A DNA stretch of 64,000 nucleotides from Paenibacillus barcinonensis (GCF_003217495.1 NZ_QJSW01000007.1:1-64000), one strand, 5' to 3'. Numbered from the stretch's first letter, positions 38,003 through 47,588 are shown. Made by a program: numbers and translations. Notes: generated from the letters alone by a model not told the origin.

Positions 38003-38908
38003 ATGAGCAGTGTCAACGATGTGGTAATATCTTCACAAAAAAACGATAAAAGCCCCTCTAGCTGGAGGATATTATGGCGAGAGCTGGTCAGGGACAAGGT
38101 AGCCTTGGTTTCCCTCATTTTTTTAGGATTGGTTGTTGTCCTTGTGTACGGAACGTCCATGATTCTGGATCAGGATGAGATTGTTAAAGTTGATCTGTTT
38201 GCACTATACGAGCCACCATCAGCACAGTACTGGCTGGGCACAGATTATGGTGGTCGAGATGTATTTGGTCAGCTTGTCATTGGTACACGAAACTCGTTAA
38301 CAATCGGGATTCTGGTCACGGTGATGACCGGATTCATCGGTATCTTGGTGGGTGTATTATCGGGATACTTCGGTGGAATGATTGATAATATGTTCATGCG
38401 TGTAGTGGACTTTTTCATGATCCTGCCGTTCCTGATGATGGTTATCGCCTTTGTAACGGCTGTACCGAAGTATAATATCGTTTCATTTTCCCTGATTATG
38501 ACTGCCTTCCTATGGATGGGGATTGCCAGGCTGATTCGATCCAAGGCCCTTCAGGAAGGTGAATTGGAGTATATTAAAGCATCCAAAACGCTGGGATCTT
38601 CTCATTTCAAAATTATTGTCTCACAGCTACTTCCCAATCTGAGTTCAATTATTATCGTTACGATGACGTTGAATCTGGCATCTAATATTGGTCTTGAATC
38701 CGGGTTGTCTTTCCTGGGGTTTGGTTTTCCTGAAAGTACGCCCAGTCTTGGAACACTTGTAAGTTATGCACGTAATCCGCAAACGTTGGAGTACAGATGG
38801 TGGATATGGCTACCTGCATCAATACTGATTCTAGTATTGATGTTGAGTATAAATAATGTCGGACAAGCCTTGAAGCGTGCGACGGATGCAAGACAAAGAA
38901 GAGGTTAA
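38003..38908 (+). CDS. Oligopeptide ABC transporter permease (OppC-like)
   Basis: 301 aa, six predicted membrane helices. It carries the C-type landmark HWLGTDYGGRDV-like YWLGTDYGGRDVFGQLVIGTRNSL and the EAA loop LEYIKASKTLGSSHFKIIVSQLLPN. It pairs with the B-type permease 28 nt upstream. Confidence 0.92.
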   Translation: MSSVNDVVISSQKNDKSPSSWRILWRELVRDKVALVSLIFLGLVVVLVYGTSMILDQDEIVKVDLFALYEPPSAQYWLGTDYGGRDVFGQLVIGTRNSLTIGILVTVMTGFIGILVGVLSGYFGGMIDNMFMRVVDFFMILPFLMMVIAFVTAVPKYNIVSFSLIMTAFLWMGIARLIRSKALQEGELEYIKASKTLGSSHFKIIVSQLLPNLSSIIIVTMTLNLASNIGLESGLSFLGFGFPESTPSLGTLVSYARNPQTLEYRWWIWLPASILILVLMLSINNVGQALKRATDARQRRG

Positions 38909-38927
38909 AAAAAGGGAGGAAAGGTTC

Positions 38928-40754
38928 ATGAAAAAGGTATTGTTTTCACGAGCACTATTTTTCACGATGATGCTGGTCTTTGTATTGGCGCTTGCGGCGT
39001 GCTCCGAAAAAGAGGCAGCAACACCTGCACCGGGAGCAAAAACAGAAGAAGGAAAAACGGAGGAAAAGCCTGCGAAAGAAGAAGGGGTTTACTCTATTGA
39101 AGACTTCAGTAATGTTAAAAAAAATGAAGGTACTGCAATTGAAGGTGGATCTTTGACTTTTGGTCTCGTATCCGATACAGCGTTCGAAGGAACATTGAAC
39201 TATAACTTCTATTCCGGTAATCCGGATTCACAGGTGCTGCAATGGTTTGACGAAGGTTTGCTGACTTGGGACAAAGACTATGTCTACACGAATGACGGCG
39301 CAGCAACATATGAAACTTCCGAGGATGGTAAAACATTCACACTTACCATTCGTGACAATGTAAACTGGCATGATGGCAAGCCGGTAACGGCTGAAGACTT
39401 GCAGTTTGCATATGAGGTTATTGGTAGCAAGGGCTATGACGGCCCACGTTATGATTCTAACTTCACAAGTGTAGTAGGTATGGACGAGTTCCATGCTGGA
39501 AAAGCAAAAACAATCTCTGGTATTAAAGTGCTGAGCGACAAAAAAATCAGCATTACGTATAAAGAAGCAACACCATCCCTGCTGACAGGCGGCGTATGGA
39601 CATATCCTCTCGCTAAACACATCTTCGGTGGTATGGATGTAGCAAAAATGTCTTCTTCCAAAGAAGTACGTGAGAAGCCAATCGGTTTTGGTCCATTTAA
39701 AATTGAAACCATCACTCCTGGTGAGTCTGTAACTTTTGTTAAAAACGAAGACTACTGGCGTGGAACTCCAAAACTGGACAAAGTGACATTGAAAGTAATC
39801 AACCCGACAACGGTTGTTCAAGAGCTGAAGTCTGGCGGTGTTGATCTGGTAGATGCCTTCCCGACAGATCAGTATAAAGATAATGCAAACCTGTCCAACG
39901 TTGAATTCCTGGGTGCAATCGACCGTGCGTATACGTACATCGGTTTCAAACTGGGAACGTGGGATGCTGCGAACAACAAAGTTAAATCTAACCCTGACGC
40001 CAAAATGGGAGATAAAAACCTGCGTAAAGCGATGTGGATGGCTGTAGATAATGACCAAGTAGGTAAACGTTTCTATAACGGTCTCCGCTGGAATGCAACA
40101 ACGCTGATTCCGCCTTCTCACCCTGAGTTCCATGATTCAAGCAATCCAGGTGTGAAATATGATCCGGAAGCTGCTAAAAAATTGCTTGACGAGGCTGGTT
40201 ACAAAATGAACGGTGAATTCCGTACAAAACCGGATGGATCACCACTTGAAATCAACTTTATTTCTATGACAGGTGGCGATACAGCTGAACCGCTTGCTCG
40301 CTATTATGTTCAATCTTGGGCAGCCATCGGCTTGAAAGTAAACCTGGAAATGATCGAGTTTAACAACTTCTATGATCGTGTAGGTAACACAGGTAAAGAT
40401 GATCCGAATGTAGATGTGTATCAAGCGGCTTGGGGCGTTGGTATCGACGTTGATCCATCAGGCTTGTACGGACGCGATGCTCTGTATAACTTCCCACGCT
40501 TCTCTAGCGAAGAGAATGACAAATTACTGGCACGTGGTATCTCTGCCGAAGCATTTGATGTAGAGAAACGTAAAGAGATCTACAATGAATGGCAGCAATA
40601 CATGGTAGATGAGGTTCCAGTATTCCCTACGTTGTATCGTGCCGTTGTAGCTCCAGTAAACAAACGTGTTATGAACTATGCGATTGGTGATGGAACAGGT
40701 GTCTACCTGAGTGACTTGGCTGTAAATGCAGATAAGCCAGTTGTGGCTCAATAA
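38928..40754 (+). CDS. Peptide-binding lipoprotein of the ABC transporter (OppA/AppA-like)
   Basis: 608 aa. A lipoprotein signal with lipobox LAAC ends at about residue 25, followed by a Lys/Glu-rich linker (about 30-55) and an SBP family 5 fold. Family blocks include FTLTIRDNVNWHDGKPVTAED, GTWDAANNKVKSNPDAK and LDEAGYKMNG. ATG 38928 with GGGAGG 9 nt upstream; an earlier frame start at 38877 overlaps the permease gene. It captures peptides outside the membrane. Its ribosome site is the strongest in the operon, as usual for the abundant binding protein. Peptide specificity is unknown. Confidence 0.92.
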   Translation: MKKVLFSRALFFTMMLVFVLALAACSEKEAATPAPGAKTEEGKTEEKPAKEEGVYSIEDFSNVKKNEGTAIEGGSLTFGLVSDTAFEGTLNYNFYSGNPDSQVLQWFDEGLLTWDKDYVYTNDGAATYETSEDGKTFTLTIRDNVNWHDGKPVTAEDLQFAYEVIGSKGYDGPRYDSNFTSVVGMDEFHAGKAKTISGIKVLSDKKISITYKEATPSLLTGGVWTYPLAKHIFGGMDVAKMSSSKEVREKPIGFGPFKIETITPGESVTFVKNEDYWRGTPKLDKVTLKVINPTTVVQELKSGGVDLVDAFPTDQYKDNANLSNVEFLGAIDRAYTYIGFKLGTWDAANNKVKSNPDAKMGDKNLRKAMWMAVDNDQVGKRFYNGLRWNATTLIPPSHPEFHDSSNPGVKYDPEAAKKLLDEAGYKMNGEFRTKPDGSPLEINFISMTGGDTAEPLARYYVQSWAAIGLKVNLEMIEFNNFYDRVGNTGKDDPNVDVYQAAWGVGIDVDPSGLYGRDALYNFPRFSSEENDKLLARGISAEAFDVEKRKEIYNEWQQYMVDEVPVFPTLYRAVVAPVNKRVMNYAIGDGTGVYLSDLAVNADKPVVAQ

Positions 40755-40783
40755 TTAATTAGTTCTTTAAAATGAAGATGTAG

Positions 40784-40831
40784 ACATGGATTCCGACACT
40801 CGGGTATGGGTGGTGGAGTCCATGTTTTTTT
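40784..40831 (+). terminator. Rho-independent terminator of the peptide transporter operon
   Basis: ACATGGA...TCCATGT stem with a roughly 30-nt interior and a run of T residues. Confidence 0.75.
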
Positions 40832-40926
40832 GTAACCAAAAAATAAAAAAAATTTAACTTTTTTCAAAAAAAGTGCAGACAAAATGCCTCTATGCTTCGT
40901 CTATATAAGTAAGAGGTGATCATGCG

Positions 40927-41823
40927 ATGAAAAAATGGTGGAAACGGGCAGGAATGCTGTTCACTTTACTCATTATTATATATTTGGGCGTAAAACCGGA
41001 CATGCTGGTGGGCAAGCCAGGCATCAAGGCAGAATCTGCTGTGCTGATGGATATGAATTCAGAACAGATTCTGATGAACTACAATGGCTCCGAAGAGATT
41101 GCACCAGCTGGTGTCAGTAAGCTCATGACGGAGCTGCTTATTATGGAATCGGTGGCAAATGGAGATATTCGCTGGGATGATCCGGTGAATGTCAGCCGAT
41201 ACGCCAGTTCGGTTAGTGGCAATCAGCTTGCGCTGAAACAGGGAGATCGCTTCACTGTTGAGGAGTTGTTTCAGGTCGTAGCAGTCTATTCGGCCAATGA
41301 CGCAGCGGTTGCGCTTGCAGAGCATATTAGCGGCTCAGAGCATCAGTTTGTAGAGCGGATGAATCGAAAGGCGGCAGAGATTGGATTGTCAGGAGATACT
41401 CACTTTACCAACTCCACCGGTTTAAGTGAAGCTATGCTAGGTCCGAATCGTCCGCAGGATATACAGGGGCAAACGTTAATGACCGCCATGGATGCTTGCA
41501 AGCTCGCAAGATATTTGCTCAATCATCATCCAGAGATTCTTAAAGCCTCAAGCCAAATGCAGGTATCCATGCATCAAAAAGGCATCTATATGAGCAATAC
41601 CAATTGGATGTTGTCTTCCATCGGCGGAGTCTATGCTTATGATGGGAATGATGGTTTAAAGACCGGTTACGATAAGGATAGTGGTTATCATTTTGTAGGA
41701 ACGGCTGAGCGGAATGGCAAACGTCTAATATCGGTTGTTTTTGGAACGGATACACGGGAAGCGCGGTTTGTTGAGACACGCAAGTTGCTGAATTATGGAT
41801 TTTCAAGCACGAAGGTAAATTAA
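40927..41823 (+). CDS. S11 D-alanyl-D-alanine carboxypeptidase homologue lacking the catalytic serine
   Basis: 298 aa, with a signal/anchor helix (about 9-24). It aligns with DacA/DacF-type enzymes over almost the full length. The SxxK active-site motif, normally PASMTK, reads PAGVSK: Gly62-Val63-Ser64-Lys65, so the acyl-accepting serine is glycine. The SxN motif (Ser122-Ala-Asn124) and the KTG motif (Lys245-Thr-Gly247) are intact. The codon is GGT, a clean substitution rather than frame damage, and the gene is otherwise full length. DD-carboxypeptidase activity is therefore unlikely; a structural or regulatory role in wall synthesis is possible. It is flanked by a peptide transporter and a surface peptidase. 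Confidence 0.85.
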   Translation: MKKWWKRAGMLFTLLIIIYLGVKPDMLVGKPGIKAESAVLMDMNSEQILMNYNGSEEIAPAGVSKLMTELLIMESVANGDIRWDDPVNVSRYASSVSGNQLALKQGDRFTVEELFQVVAVYSANDAAVALAEHISGSEHQFVERMNRKAAEIGLSGDTHFTNSTGLSEAMLGPNRPQDIQGQTLMTAMDACKLARYLLNHHPEILKASSQMQVSMHQKGIYMSNTNWMLSSIGGVYAYDGNDGLKTGYDKDSGYHFVGTAERNGKRLISVVFGTDTREARFVETRKLLNYGFSSTKVN

Positions 41824-41934
41824 CGCGACACCAGTTAAGCAGAGAAAATATTGTTATTGAATATGTAAACATGGTAAAATTAGGGTTGACTTATTCCATG
41901 CTTATTGACCATTTAATTATAAGGGGGAAATCTT

Positions 41935-44361
41935 TTGAACAAGTTTAGCAAAAGAATATACGCACTTACACTGACGATGGCCATGTCCATGGCCCTGATT
42001 CAGCCTGCGGTGCAGGCGGCAGAGGCTGTAAAGCCTACAGCGGCTGTCTCGGAATCTATCGCTTCCAAGGCAACACAGACCCTTCAGCAACTGGGATACA
42101 TAGATGGCACCACGGACGGAATGAAAGAAGTTGCAGCGCCGATTACACGAGCAGAAGCAGCAATCATATTACAGCGTGTACTTGAATTGGATGCACCACC
42201 GGTGCTTACAGGATTTGCAGATGTACATCCGCATGATGTGTCGGCACCAGCTATTTATGCATTGAAGCAAGGCGGCCTTATCCAAGGCAATGTGAAGGGG
42301 TATGCGCCGGACGCTCCGCTTACACGTGCACAGATGGCTTCCTTGTTCACCAGGGCTTTTGAACTGAAGGATAACGGTATACAGGTCGTTTACAGCGATG
42401 CTGACCAGATTCCGGCTGTACATGCGACAGATGCCATTCGGGTGAAGCAGCATTTCATTATGGAGAGCAGCACATTTAACGCTAAACAGGCTGTAACGCA
42501 TGGCGAATTTGCCAGTGCATTGTATCTTGCGCTCGGACTTGATGTGAAGAAGGAAGGGCTCACACCTCTGGAGGACTTCTTCAAACAGCCAGCTCAGGCA
42601 GGTTTCCAGATGTCACCTGATGGAAAAAATCTGGCTTATATGGAACCGTGGAACAATCAGATGAATATTGTCGTTAAGGAGAACGGACAGGATAAATCTG
42701 TACGGATTACTAGTGAAACGGACCGCAGTATTGCCGGGTTTGCATGGGCAACCAATGAGAAGCTTCTTTATTTCAAGGATGCGGCTGGAGATGAGAACTA
42801 TCACCTGTATGTAACAGATATTAATGGGAAAAACAGTAAGGATCTGACGCCATATTCGAACACAAGAGCGATGCTGATTGACTCTTTGGAGAATATTCCC
42901 GATGAGATTCTGGTCGGTATGAACAAGCGTGACCCAAAAATTTTCGATGTATACCGGATTAATATTAATACAGGTGAAGCCGTGCTTGCTGCCGAGAATC
43001 CAGGCAATATTACAGGCTGGATGACAGACCATGAGGGGAAAATTCGGGTAGCTATATCGAGTGATGGCAATGTGTCCTCCCTGATGTATCGTGAGGCTGA
43101 GAATCAGCCGTTCAAGCCGTTGCTTACAACAAAAATGGGAGATACATTTGTTCCGGTTATGTTTACTGGTGATAATAAAAATCTGTATGCGGTATCTAAT
43201 CTTGATCAAGACAAGATGGCAATTGTGGAATACAGTCCCGCAACCAAGCAGGTAACCAAAACTCTTTTTGAGAACAAGGATGTCGATGTAAGTAATATTA
43301 TTCCTTCCAAAGAAAAAGGAAAGATTCTTGCCGCAGTCTACGTGACTGATAAGGTGAACTATGAGTACTTTGATAATGGGTTCAAAACATTAATGCAGGA
43401 TATTCAAGCCAAGGTTCCAGGCAAGGAGGTCAGCATTTTAAGCACAAGTGATAATGGTCAGGTGCTGTTTATCTCCTATAGTGACAAGGCGATGGGCACC
43501 TATTATTTCTATGATTCCAAAACAGGCAAGCTGGATAAACTCGCAGACACCGCTCCGTGGATTGATGAGTCGAAAATGGCCGATATGAAGCCTGTTACGT
43601 ATAAATCTCGTGATGGTCTGGATCTCCATGGGTATCTCACGCTCCCACCGGGAGCAAAGGCTTCTGAGCTTCCGCTCGTCGTTCTTCCGCATGGAGGACC
43701 CTGGGCCCGGGATACATGGGGATATAGTCCAGAAATTCAGTTTTTGGCAAGTCGCGGATATGCCGTGCTGCAAGTCAACTTCCGGGGATCTGCAGGTTAT
43801 GGCAAAAAGTTTCTGGATGCAGGCAATAAACAGTGGGGCAAAGCAATGCAGGATGATCTTACAGATGGTGTGAACTGGCTGGTCAAAGAAGGAACGGTTG
43901 ATCCGAAGCGGGTGGCGATCTACGGCGGGTCGTACGGAGGTTATGCAGCACTGGCGGGCCTTGCCTTCACGCCGGAAGTCTATGCTGCAGGGATCAGTTA
44001 TGTTGGGCCATCCAATATCTTTACACTGCTTAACTCTCTGCCGCCTTACTGGGAATCTGAGCGTAATATGTTCTATGAACGTGTAGGTGATCCTGTCAAA
44101 GATAAAGAATTGCTCACAGCAATCTCGCCGTTGTTTCATGTTGATCAGATGAAGGCACCGCTGTTTGTCGTTCAAGGGGCCAATGATCCACGTGTCAAAC
44201 AGGCCGAGTCGGATCAGATTGTTGAAGCACTGCGTAAACGCGGGGTCGATGTACCTTATATGCTGAAAACGAACGAAGGTCACGGCTTCGCGAACGTAGA
44301 TAACCAGCTTGATCTCTATCGTGCTATGGAGAAGTTTCTTAGCCGCCATCTGATGCAGTAG
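41935..44361 (+). CDS. S9-family peptidase with N-terminal SLH domains (surface-anchored)
   Basis: 808 aa, TTG start with AAGGGGG 7 nt upstream. A signal peptide (about 1-28, cleavage after VQA) is followed by three SLH-type repeats (about 45-200), ending in ITRAEAA, LTRAQMA and VTHGEFA. A WD-like beta-propeller (about 215-530) comes next, then an alpha/beta-hydrolase. The catalytic serine lies in GGSYGGY (Ser666), with Asp751 (NDPRV) and His783 (GHGFAN). SLH repeats bind secondary wall polymer, so a prolyl-oligopeptidase-like enzyme is displayed on the cell surface. It may make short peptides for the adjacent ABC transporter, which is inference. Confidence 0.87.
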   Translation: MNKFSKRIYALTLTMAMSMALIQPAVQAAEAVKPTAAVSESIASKATQTLQQLGYIDGTTDGMKEVAAPITRAEAAIILQRVLELDAPPVLTGFADVHPHDVSAPAIYALKQGGLIQGNVKGYAPDAPLTRAQMASLFTRAFELKDNGIQVVYSDADQIPAVHATDAIRVKQHFIMESSTFNAKQAVTHGEFASALYLALGLDVKKEGLTPLEDFFKQPAQAGFQMSPDGKNLAYMEPWNNQMNIVVKENGQDKSVRITSETDRSIAGFAWATNEKLLYFKDAAGDENYHLYVTDINGKNSKDLTPYSNTRAMLIDSLENIPDEILVGMNKRDPKIFDVYRININTGEAVLAAENPGNITGWMTDHEGKIRVAISSDGNVSSLMYREAENQPFKPLLTTKMGDTFVPVMFTGDNKNLYAVSNLDQDKMAIVEYSPATKQVTKTLFENKDVDVSNIIPSKEKGKILAAVYVTDKVNYEYFDNGFKTLMQDIQAKVPGKEVSILSTSDNGQVLFISYSDKAMGTYYFYDSKTGKLDKLADTAPWIDESKMADMKPVTYKSRDGLDLHGYLTLPPGAKASELPLVVLPHGGPWARDTWGYSPEIQFLASRGYAVLQVNFRGSAGYGKKFLDAGNKQWGKAMQDDLTDGVNWLVKEGTVDPKRVAIYGGSYGGYAALAGLAFTPEVYAAGISYVGPSNIFTLLNSLPPYWESERNMFYERVGDPVKDKELLTAISPLFHVDQMKAPLFVVQGANDPRVKQAESDQIVEALRKRGVDVPYMLKTNEGHGFANVDNQLDLYRAMEKFLSRHLMQ

Positions 44362-44442
44362 CTGGATTAGGAAAACGATCCAATAAAAACGAAGGTATCA
44401 CAAGGACGTACTTCGTGATAAAAGAGGTTAAACATCGTTGGT

Positions 44443-44484
44443 GCTGTACTCTGATTCGTTGTGAATCAGGGTGCAGCTTTTTTA
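44443..44484 (+). terminator. Rho-independent terminator after the S9 peptidase
   Basis: GCTGTACTCTGATTC pairs with GAATCAGGGTGCAGC, followed by TTTTTT. Confidence 0.8.
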
Positions 44485-44539
44485 AATACAGCTTAGAACT
44501 ATATTCATCAATTGACATAAGGATAGATTTTATTTTAAA

Positions 44540-44555
44540 ATGACCAGTGAGTCAT
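44540..44555. promoter_or_regulatory. Candidate TetR-type operator upstream of the MFS gene
   Basis: ATGACCAGTGAGTCAT is an imperfect palindrome 80 bp before the exporter start. It contains GACCAGT, which resembles LmrA/YxaF-type operators of Bacillus multidrug exporters. No TetR gene lies nearby in the window, so a remote regulator would be needed. The match is by eye. Confidence 0.35.
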
Positions 44556-44637
44556 TGTTATTCGTAACAGTTATATCTAAGTATTATTCCGTTGGTGCGA
44601 GGGCAGAACAAAAGATTGGTACGGGAGGTAACTAGGG

Positions 44638-46230
44638 ATGCAAAAAGAAATGAAATGGCCGTTGATTCTGTTTGCGGTGGGTGTATTTATGGCAGCACTC
44701 GATAACGGAATTATAACTTCGTCGCTGACTACGCTGAATGCTTCATTTGGCGTATCGCCTACATGGGGAGCATGGACAATTACGCTCTATACATTAGGAC
44801 TTGCGATCAGCGTACCAATTGCAGGCAAGCTGTCAGATCGCTTCGGACGCAAAAAGCTGTTTTTAATTGAAGTAGCTTTATTTGGGATAGGGTCACTTCT
44901 TGTGGCGCTGAGCACTTCATTTACCTTTTTCCTGATCGCCCGGGTCATTCAGGCACTCGGTGGTGGCGGGATATTTATCATAGCAAGCTCCTATGTACTT
45001 CGTAAATTTCCTGCCCAGCGACAAGGGACTGCACTTGGGCTTCTGGGAGGTATGAACGGTATTGCAGCTATTCTCGGGCCCAATATCGGGGCGTTTATCC
45101 TTGATGTAACCGGGAATTGGCACGGGTTGTTCCTTATTAACGTACCGATTGCAATATTGCTGTTCCTCGCTGGAATCAAATATATTCAGGAGGAGCAGGA
45201 GCTTAGCCGTGCAGCTGTCGATTGGAGCGGTATCGCGGTCTTGAGCTTGGGTGTGTTGAGTCTGATGTACAGCTTCAGTAATCTGAACGGTGTGAACATG
45301 CTTCAAAGCATGACTTCGCCAATGTTCTATGGCTTCTTTTTGGCCGGAGTGGCTGTATTGGTTGTTTTTTATTATATGGAAAAAAGGCTGGAGGGATCAG
45401 ACCGTGAACCGGTCGTTTCCACACAACTGCTTGGCATTGCGTCCTTTCGCTGGACGCTGCTTATTGCTTTTTTCTCGGGAGCCATTCTGGCCTCGGTTAT
45501 TTTCATTCCAGGTTTTGTAGAGCAATATCTGGGTGTATCCAGCACGGCTTCAGGGTACTGGTTTACTCCTCTTGCTCTGGCTTCGGGGATTGGAGCTGGC
45601 GGAGGGGGTTACCTCGTGGACCGTAAAGGCCCAATCTGGACGTTATCTGCAGCAGGATTACTCTCTGCGATCGGTTTTCTGTTATTTCCGCTGTGGGTGG
45701 AACACATATGGCAGTTTGTTATTGCGAGCACTCTGGTGGGGATTGGTTTCGGTATGATGCTGGGTGCGCCGGTCAACGTGCTGGTTACGGAGCAGGCGGG
45801 CGAAAACAATAAAGGCATTGCGGTGGCGACAAGCTCCCTGTTCCGCCAGATGGCGATGGCGATTGCTCCAACGATTTTTGCCGGATTTCTGGCACGTTCG
45901 TTCTCCAATCTCGGTTCTAATACTCAAGCGGGTCTTGCATCAAGAGGCATCGAGGTTCCACCAGCCATGCTGGAGCAATATGCTTCAGGAGGGTCATCGG
46001 CAAATGACGTCTCCAGCCTCATGACGGGATTATCTAAAATTCCAGATGCCAATCTACGTGAAGCACTGCTTCAGGCAGTACATGAAACGACAGGCCAAGG
46101 GTACAATGGGCTATTCTGGTCCGCAGTTATTTTTAGCGTGCTTACCTTGATTGTAGCACTTGTTACTGGACGTCTTCGTCAGAAGGAGAAGCAGCAGATG
46201 AAGCAGAAGGAGCCTCTGCACTCCGTGTAA
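44638..46230 (+). CDS. MFS drug-type exporter, DHA2 family (14 helices)
   Basis: 530 aa, 14 predicted membrane helices. N-terminal ALDNGIITSSLTTLNASFG is motif D1 of DHA2 exporters; GKLSDRFGRKKLFL is motif A; LGPNIGAFIL corresponds to motif C. Distant homologues include LmrB/EmrB/QacA. These are proton antiporters for drugs or dyes; the substrate here is unknown. AT-rich leader with a palindrome that may be its operator. GGGAGG sits 9 nt before the ATG. No adaptor or regulator gene is adjacent. Confidence 0.9.
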   Translation: MQKEMKWPLILFAVGVFMAALDNGIITSSLTTLNASFGVSPTWGAWTITLYTLGLAISVPIAGKLSDRFGRKKLFLIEVALFGIGSLLVALSTSFTFFLIARVIQALGGGGIFIIASSYVLRKFPAQRQGTALGLLGGMNGIAAILGPNIGAFILDVTGNWHGLFLINVPIAILLFLAGIKYIQEEQELSRAAVDWSGIAVLSLGVLSLMYSFSNLNGVNMLQSMTSPMFYGFFLAGVAVLVVFYYMEKRLEGSDREPVVSTQLLGIASFRWTLLIAFFSGAILASVIFIPGFVEQYLGVSSTASGYWFTPLALASGIGAGGGGYLVDRKGPIWTLSAAGLLSAIGFLLFPLWVEHIWQFVIASTLVGIGFGMMLGAPVNVLVTEQAGENNKGIAVATSSLFRQMAMAIAPTIFAGFLARSFSNLGSNTQAGLASRGIEVPPAMLEQYASGGSSANDVSSLMTGLSKIPDANLREALLQAVHETTGQGYNGLFWSAVIFSVLTLIVALVTGRLRQKEKQQMKQKEPLHSV

Positions 46231-46262
46231 CGAAGATAAACATGTGAAATCAATATAAGGAA

Positions 46263-46309
46263 GAACAGTGACCCTTTTGTAACCCAAAAAGAGGATACTG
46301 TTCTTTTTA
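46263..46309 (+). terminator. Rho-independent terminator after the MFS gene
   Basis: AGAACAGT...ACTGTTCT stem with internal pairing CCCTTTT/AAAAGAGG, followed by TTTTTAATTT. Confidence 0.75.
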
Positions 46310-46483
46310 ATTTAACCCGATTGTAACTTTTCATTGTGCAGGAATGATTACAATAGAACGAGCATCAGCGGTGCTCTGGAAGAAAAGATAGAAAAGTTCG
46401 GGGGACTGCGTGTCATCAGACGTGTTGAACGTTTAATGTGTAGTATTGATTTTCAATTTTGAGAGTGAAGAAGGAATCGATGG

Positions 46484-47518
46484 ATGAAAAGCAGAACTAA
46501 AGAAAAGAAGAAGAAAAGTCGCAAAGGCCTATATATAACACTGATTTCACTTGTCGTTTTGCTCATTGGCGGTTATGTGTTTCGTCAGCAGCTCGCTGTA
46601 GCCGCATTTGACCTGTTTCTCGCGGATACGGTGGAAGCACAGTTAACTCATTCTTACGTGCCGCAGGAGGGCAACAATACGCCTGATCCAACAGTCTATC
46701 GTAAGGAGCCCTTCTCTGTGTTGCTTTTGGGCTCGGATAAACGTGACTATGAGAATTCCCGCGGACGTTCGGATGCAGTCATTTACGCGGTTGTAAGGCC
46801 TAAGGAGTCTCGGGTGCTGCTGGTATCCATTCCGCGTGACACCTATGTTCAGATTGTCGGAAGGGATGCCGACAAGGACGGTGCGGATGATTATGACAAA
46901 ATCGCGCATGCTTACGCCTTCGGTGGGGAGAATATGTCCATCAACACGGTAGAAAAGTTCCTTGATGCAGATGTAGGTTACTATGCAACGATTGACTTTC
47001 AGGGAATTAAAAAGGTCGTTGATGCGCTCGGAGGCATATCGTTGCCCATTGATAAGGATATCGTGAACAAAGATCCGAATCATGAGAAATTTACAATTCA
47101 GGGTGGCAAACCGATCTATGATGGACAGGAAGCATTGTATTACGTGAGATACCGCGAAGACAGTGACTTCAACCGTACGAATCGGCAGCAAATTTTCCTG
47201 AACGCTTTTGCAAACAAGATGCTGAATCTGGGTCAGATTGCGAAGATTCCGGAGCTGTTCCAGATCATGGGTGATAATTTTCAGACTGATATGCAACCGA
47301 CCTTCATTATTGATCTGGCAAAGCAGGTGCTGACACAGGACAAACCTCAGGTTTCCAGCTTCACGATTATGAGCGAAGGTATGCGTAAAAACGGTGTATA
47401 TTATGGTCGTGCCGACAAGAAGGATGTCCAATACGCCAAAGAGCTGATTAAAAACTGGATGGATCAATCGACTCCAGCCGGTGAAGTCATGATTCCTGAC
47501 CGGAAGATGATTGAATAG
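46484..47518 (+). CDS. LytR-CpsA-Psr (LCP) family wall glycopolymer transferase
   Basis: 344 aa. A basic N-terminus (about 1-12) and one membrane helix (about 13-33) place the catalytic domain outside. LCP hallmarks are SVLLLGSDKRD, GRSDAVIYAVV, LVSIPRDTYV, NTVEKFLD and VRYREDSDFNRTNRQQ with the catalytic Arg and Asp residues. The family attaches teichoic acid or capsule to peptidoglycan. The substrate polymer cannot be told from the sequence. The gene is monocistronic. Confidence 0.93.
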   Translation: MKSRTKEKKKKSRKGLYITLISLVVLLIGGYVFRQQLAVAAFDLFLADTVEAQLTHSYVPQEGNNTPDPTVYRKEPFSVLLLGSDKRDYENSRGRSDAVIYAVVRPKESRVLLVSIPRDTYVQIVGRDADKDGADDYDKIAHAYAFGGENMSINTVEKFLDADVGYYATIDFQGIKKVVDALGGISLPIDKDIVNKDPNHEKFTIQGGKPIYDGQEALYYVRYREDSDFNRTNRQQIFLNAFANKMLNLGQIAKIPELFQIMGDNFQTDMQPTFIIDLAKQVLTQDKPQVSSFTIMSEGMRKNGVYYGRADKKDVQYAKELIKNWMDQSTPAGEVMIPDRKMIE

Positions 47519-47552
47519 TTAATTCCATACAGAGGGTGTATATTACACAGCA

Positions 47553-47588
47553 ATCAGCAGTACGTTTTGAGCGGGCTGCTGTTTTTTT
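47553..47588 (+). terminator. Rho-independent terminator after the LCP gene
   Basis: CAGCAG...CTGCTG stem followed by TTTTTTT. Confidence 0.75.

Noticed and set aside
39228..40133. 301-aa minus-strand frame opposite the peptide-binding lipoprotein gene
   Set aside because: Shadow frame rich in Cys, Phe and Ile; the plus strand has a full SBP family 5 protein.
43438..44349. 303-aa minus-strand frame opposite the S9 peptidase
   Set aside because: Lies over the conserved catalytic domain of the plus-strand gene and has no recognisable start or motif.
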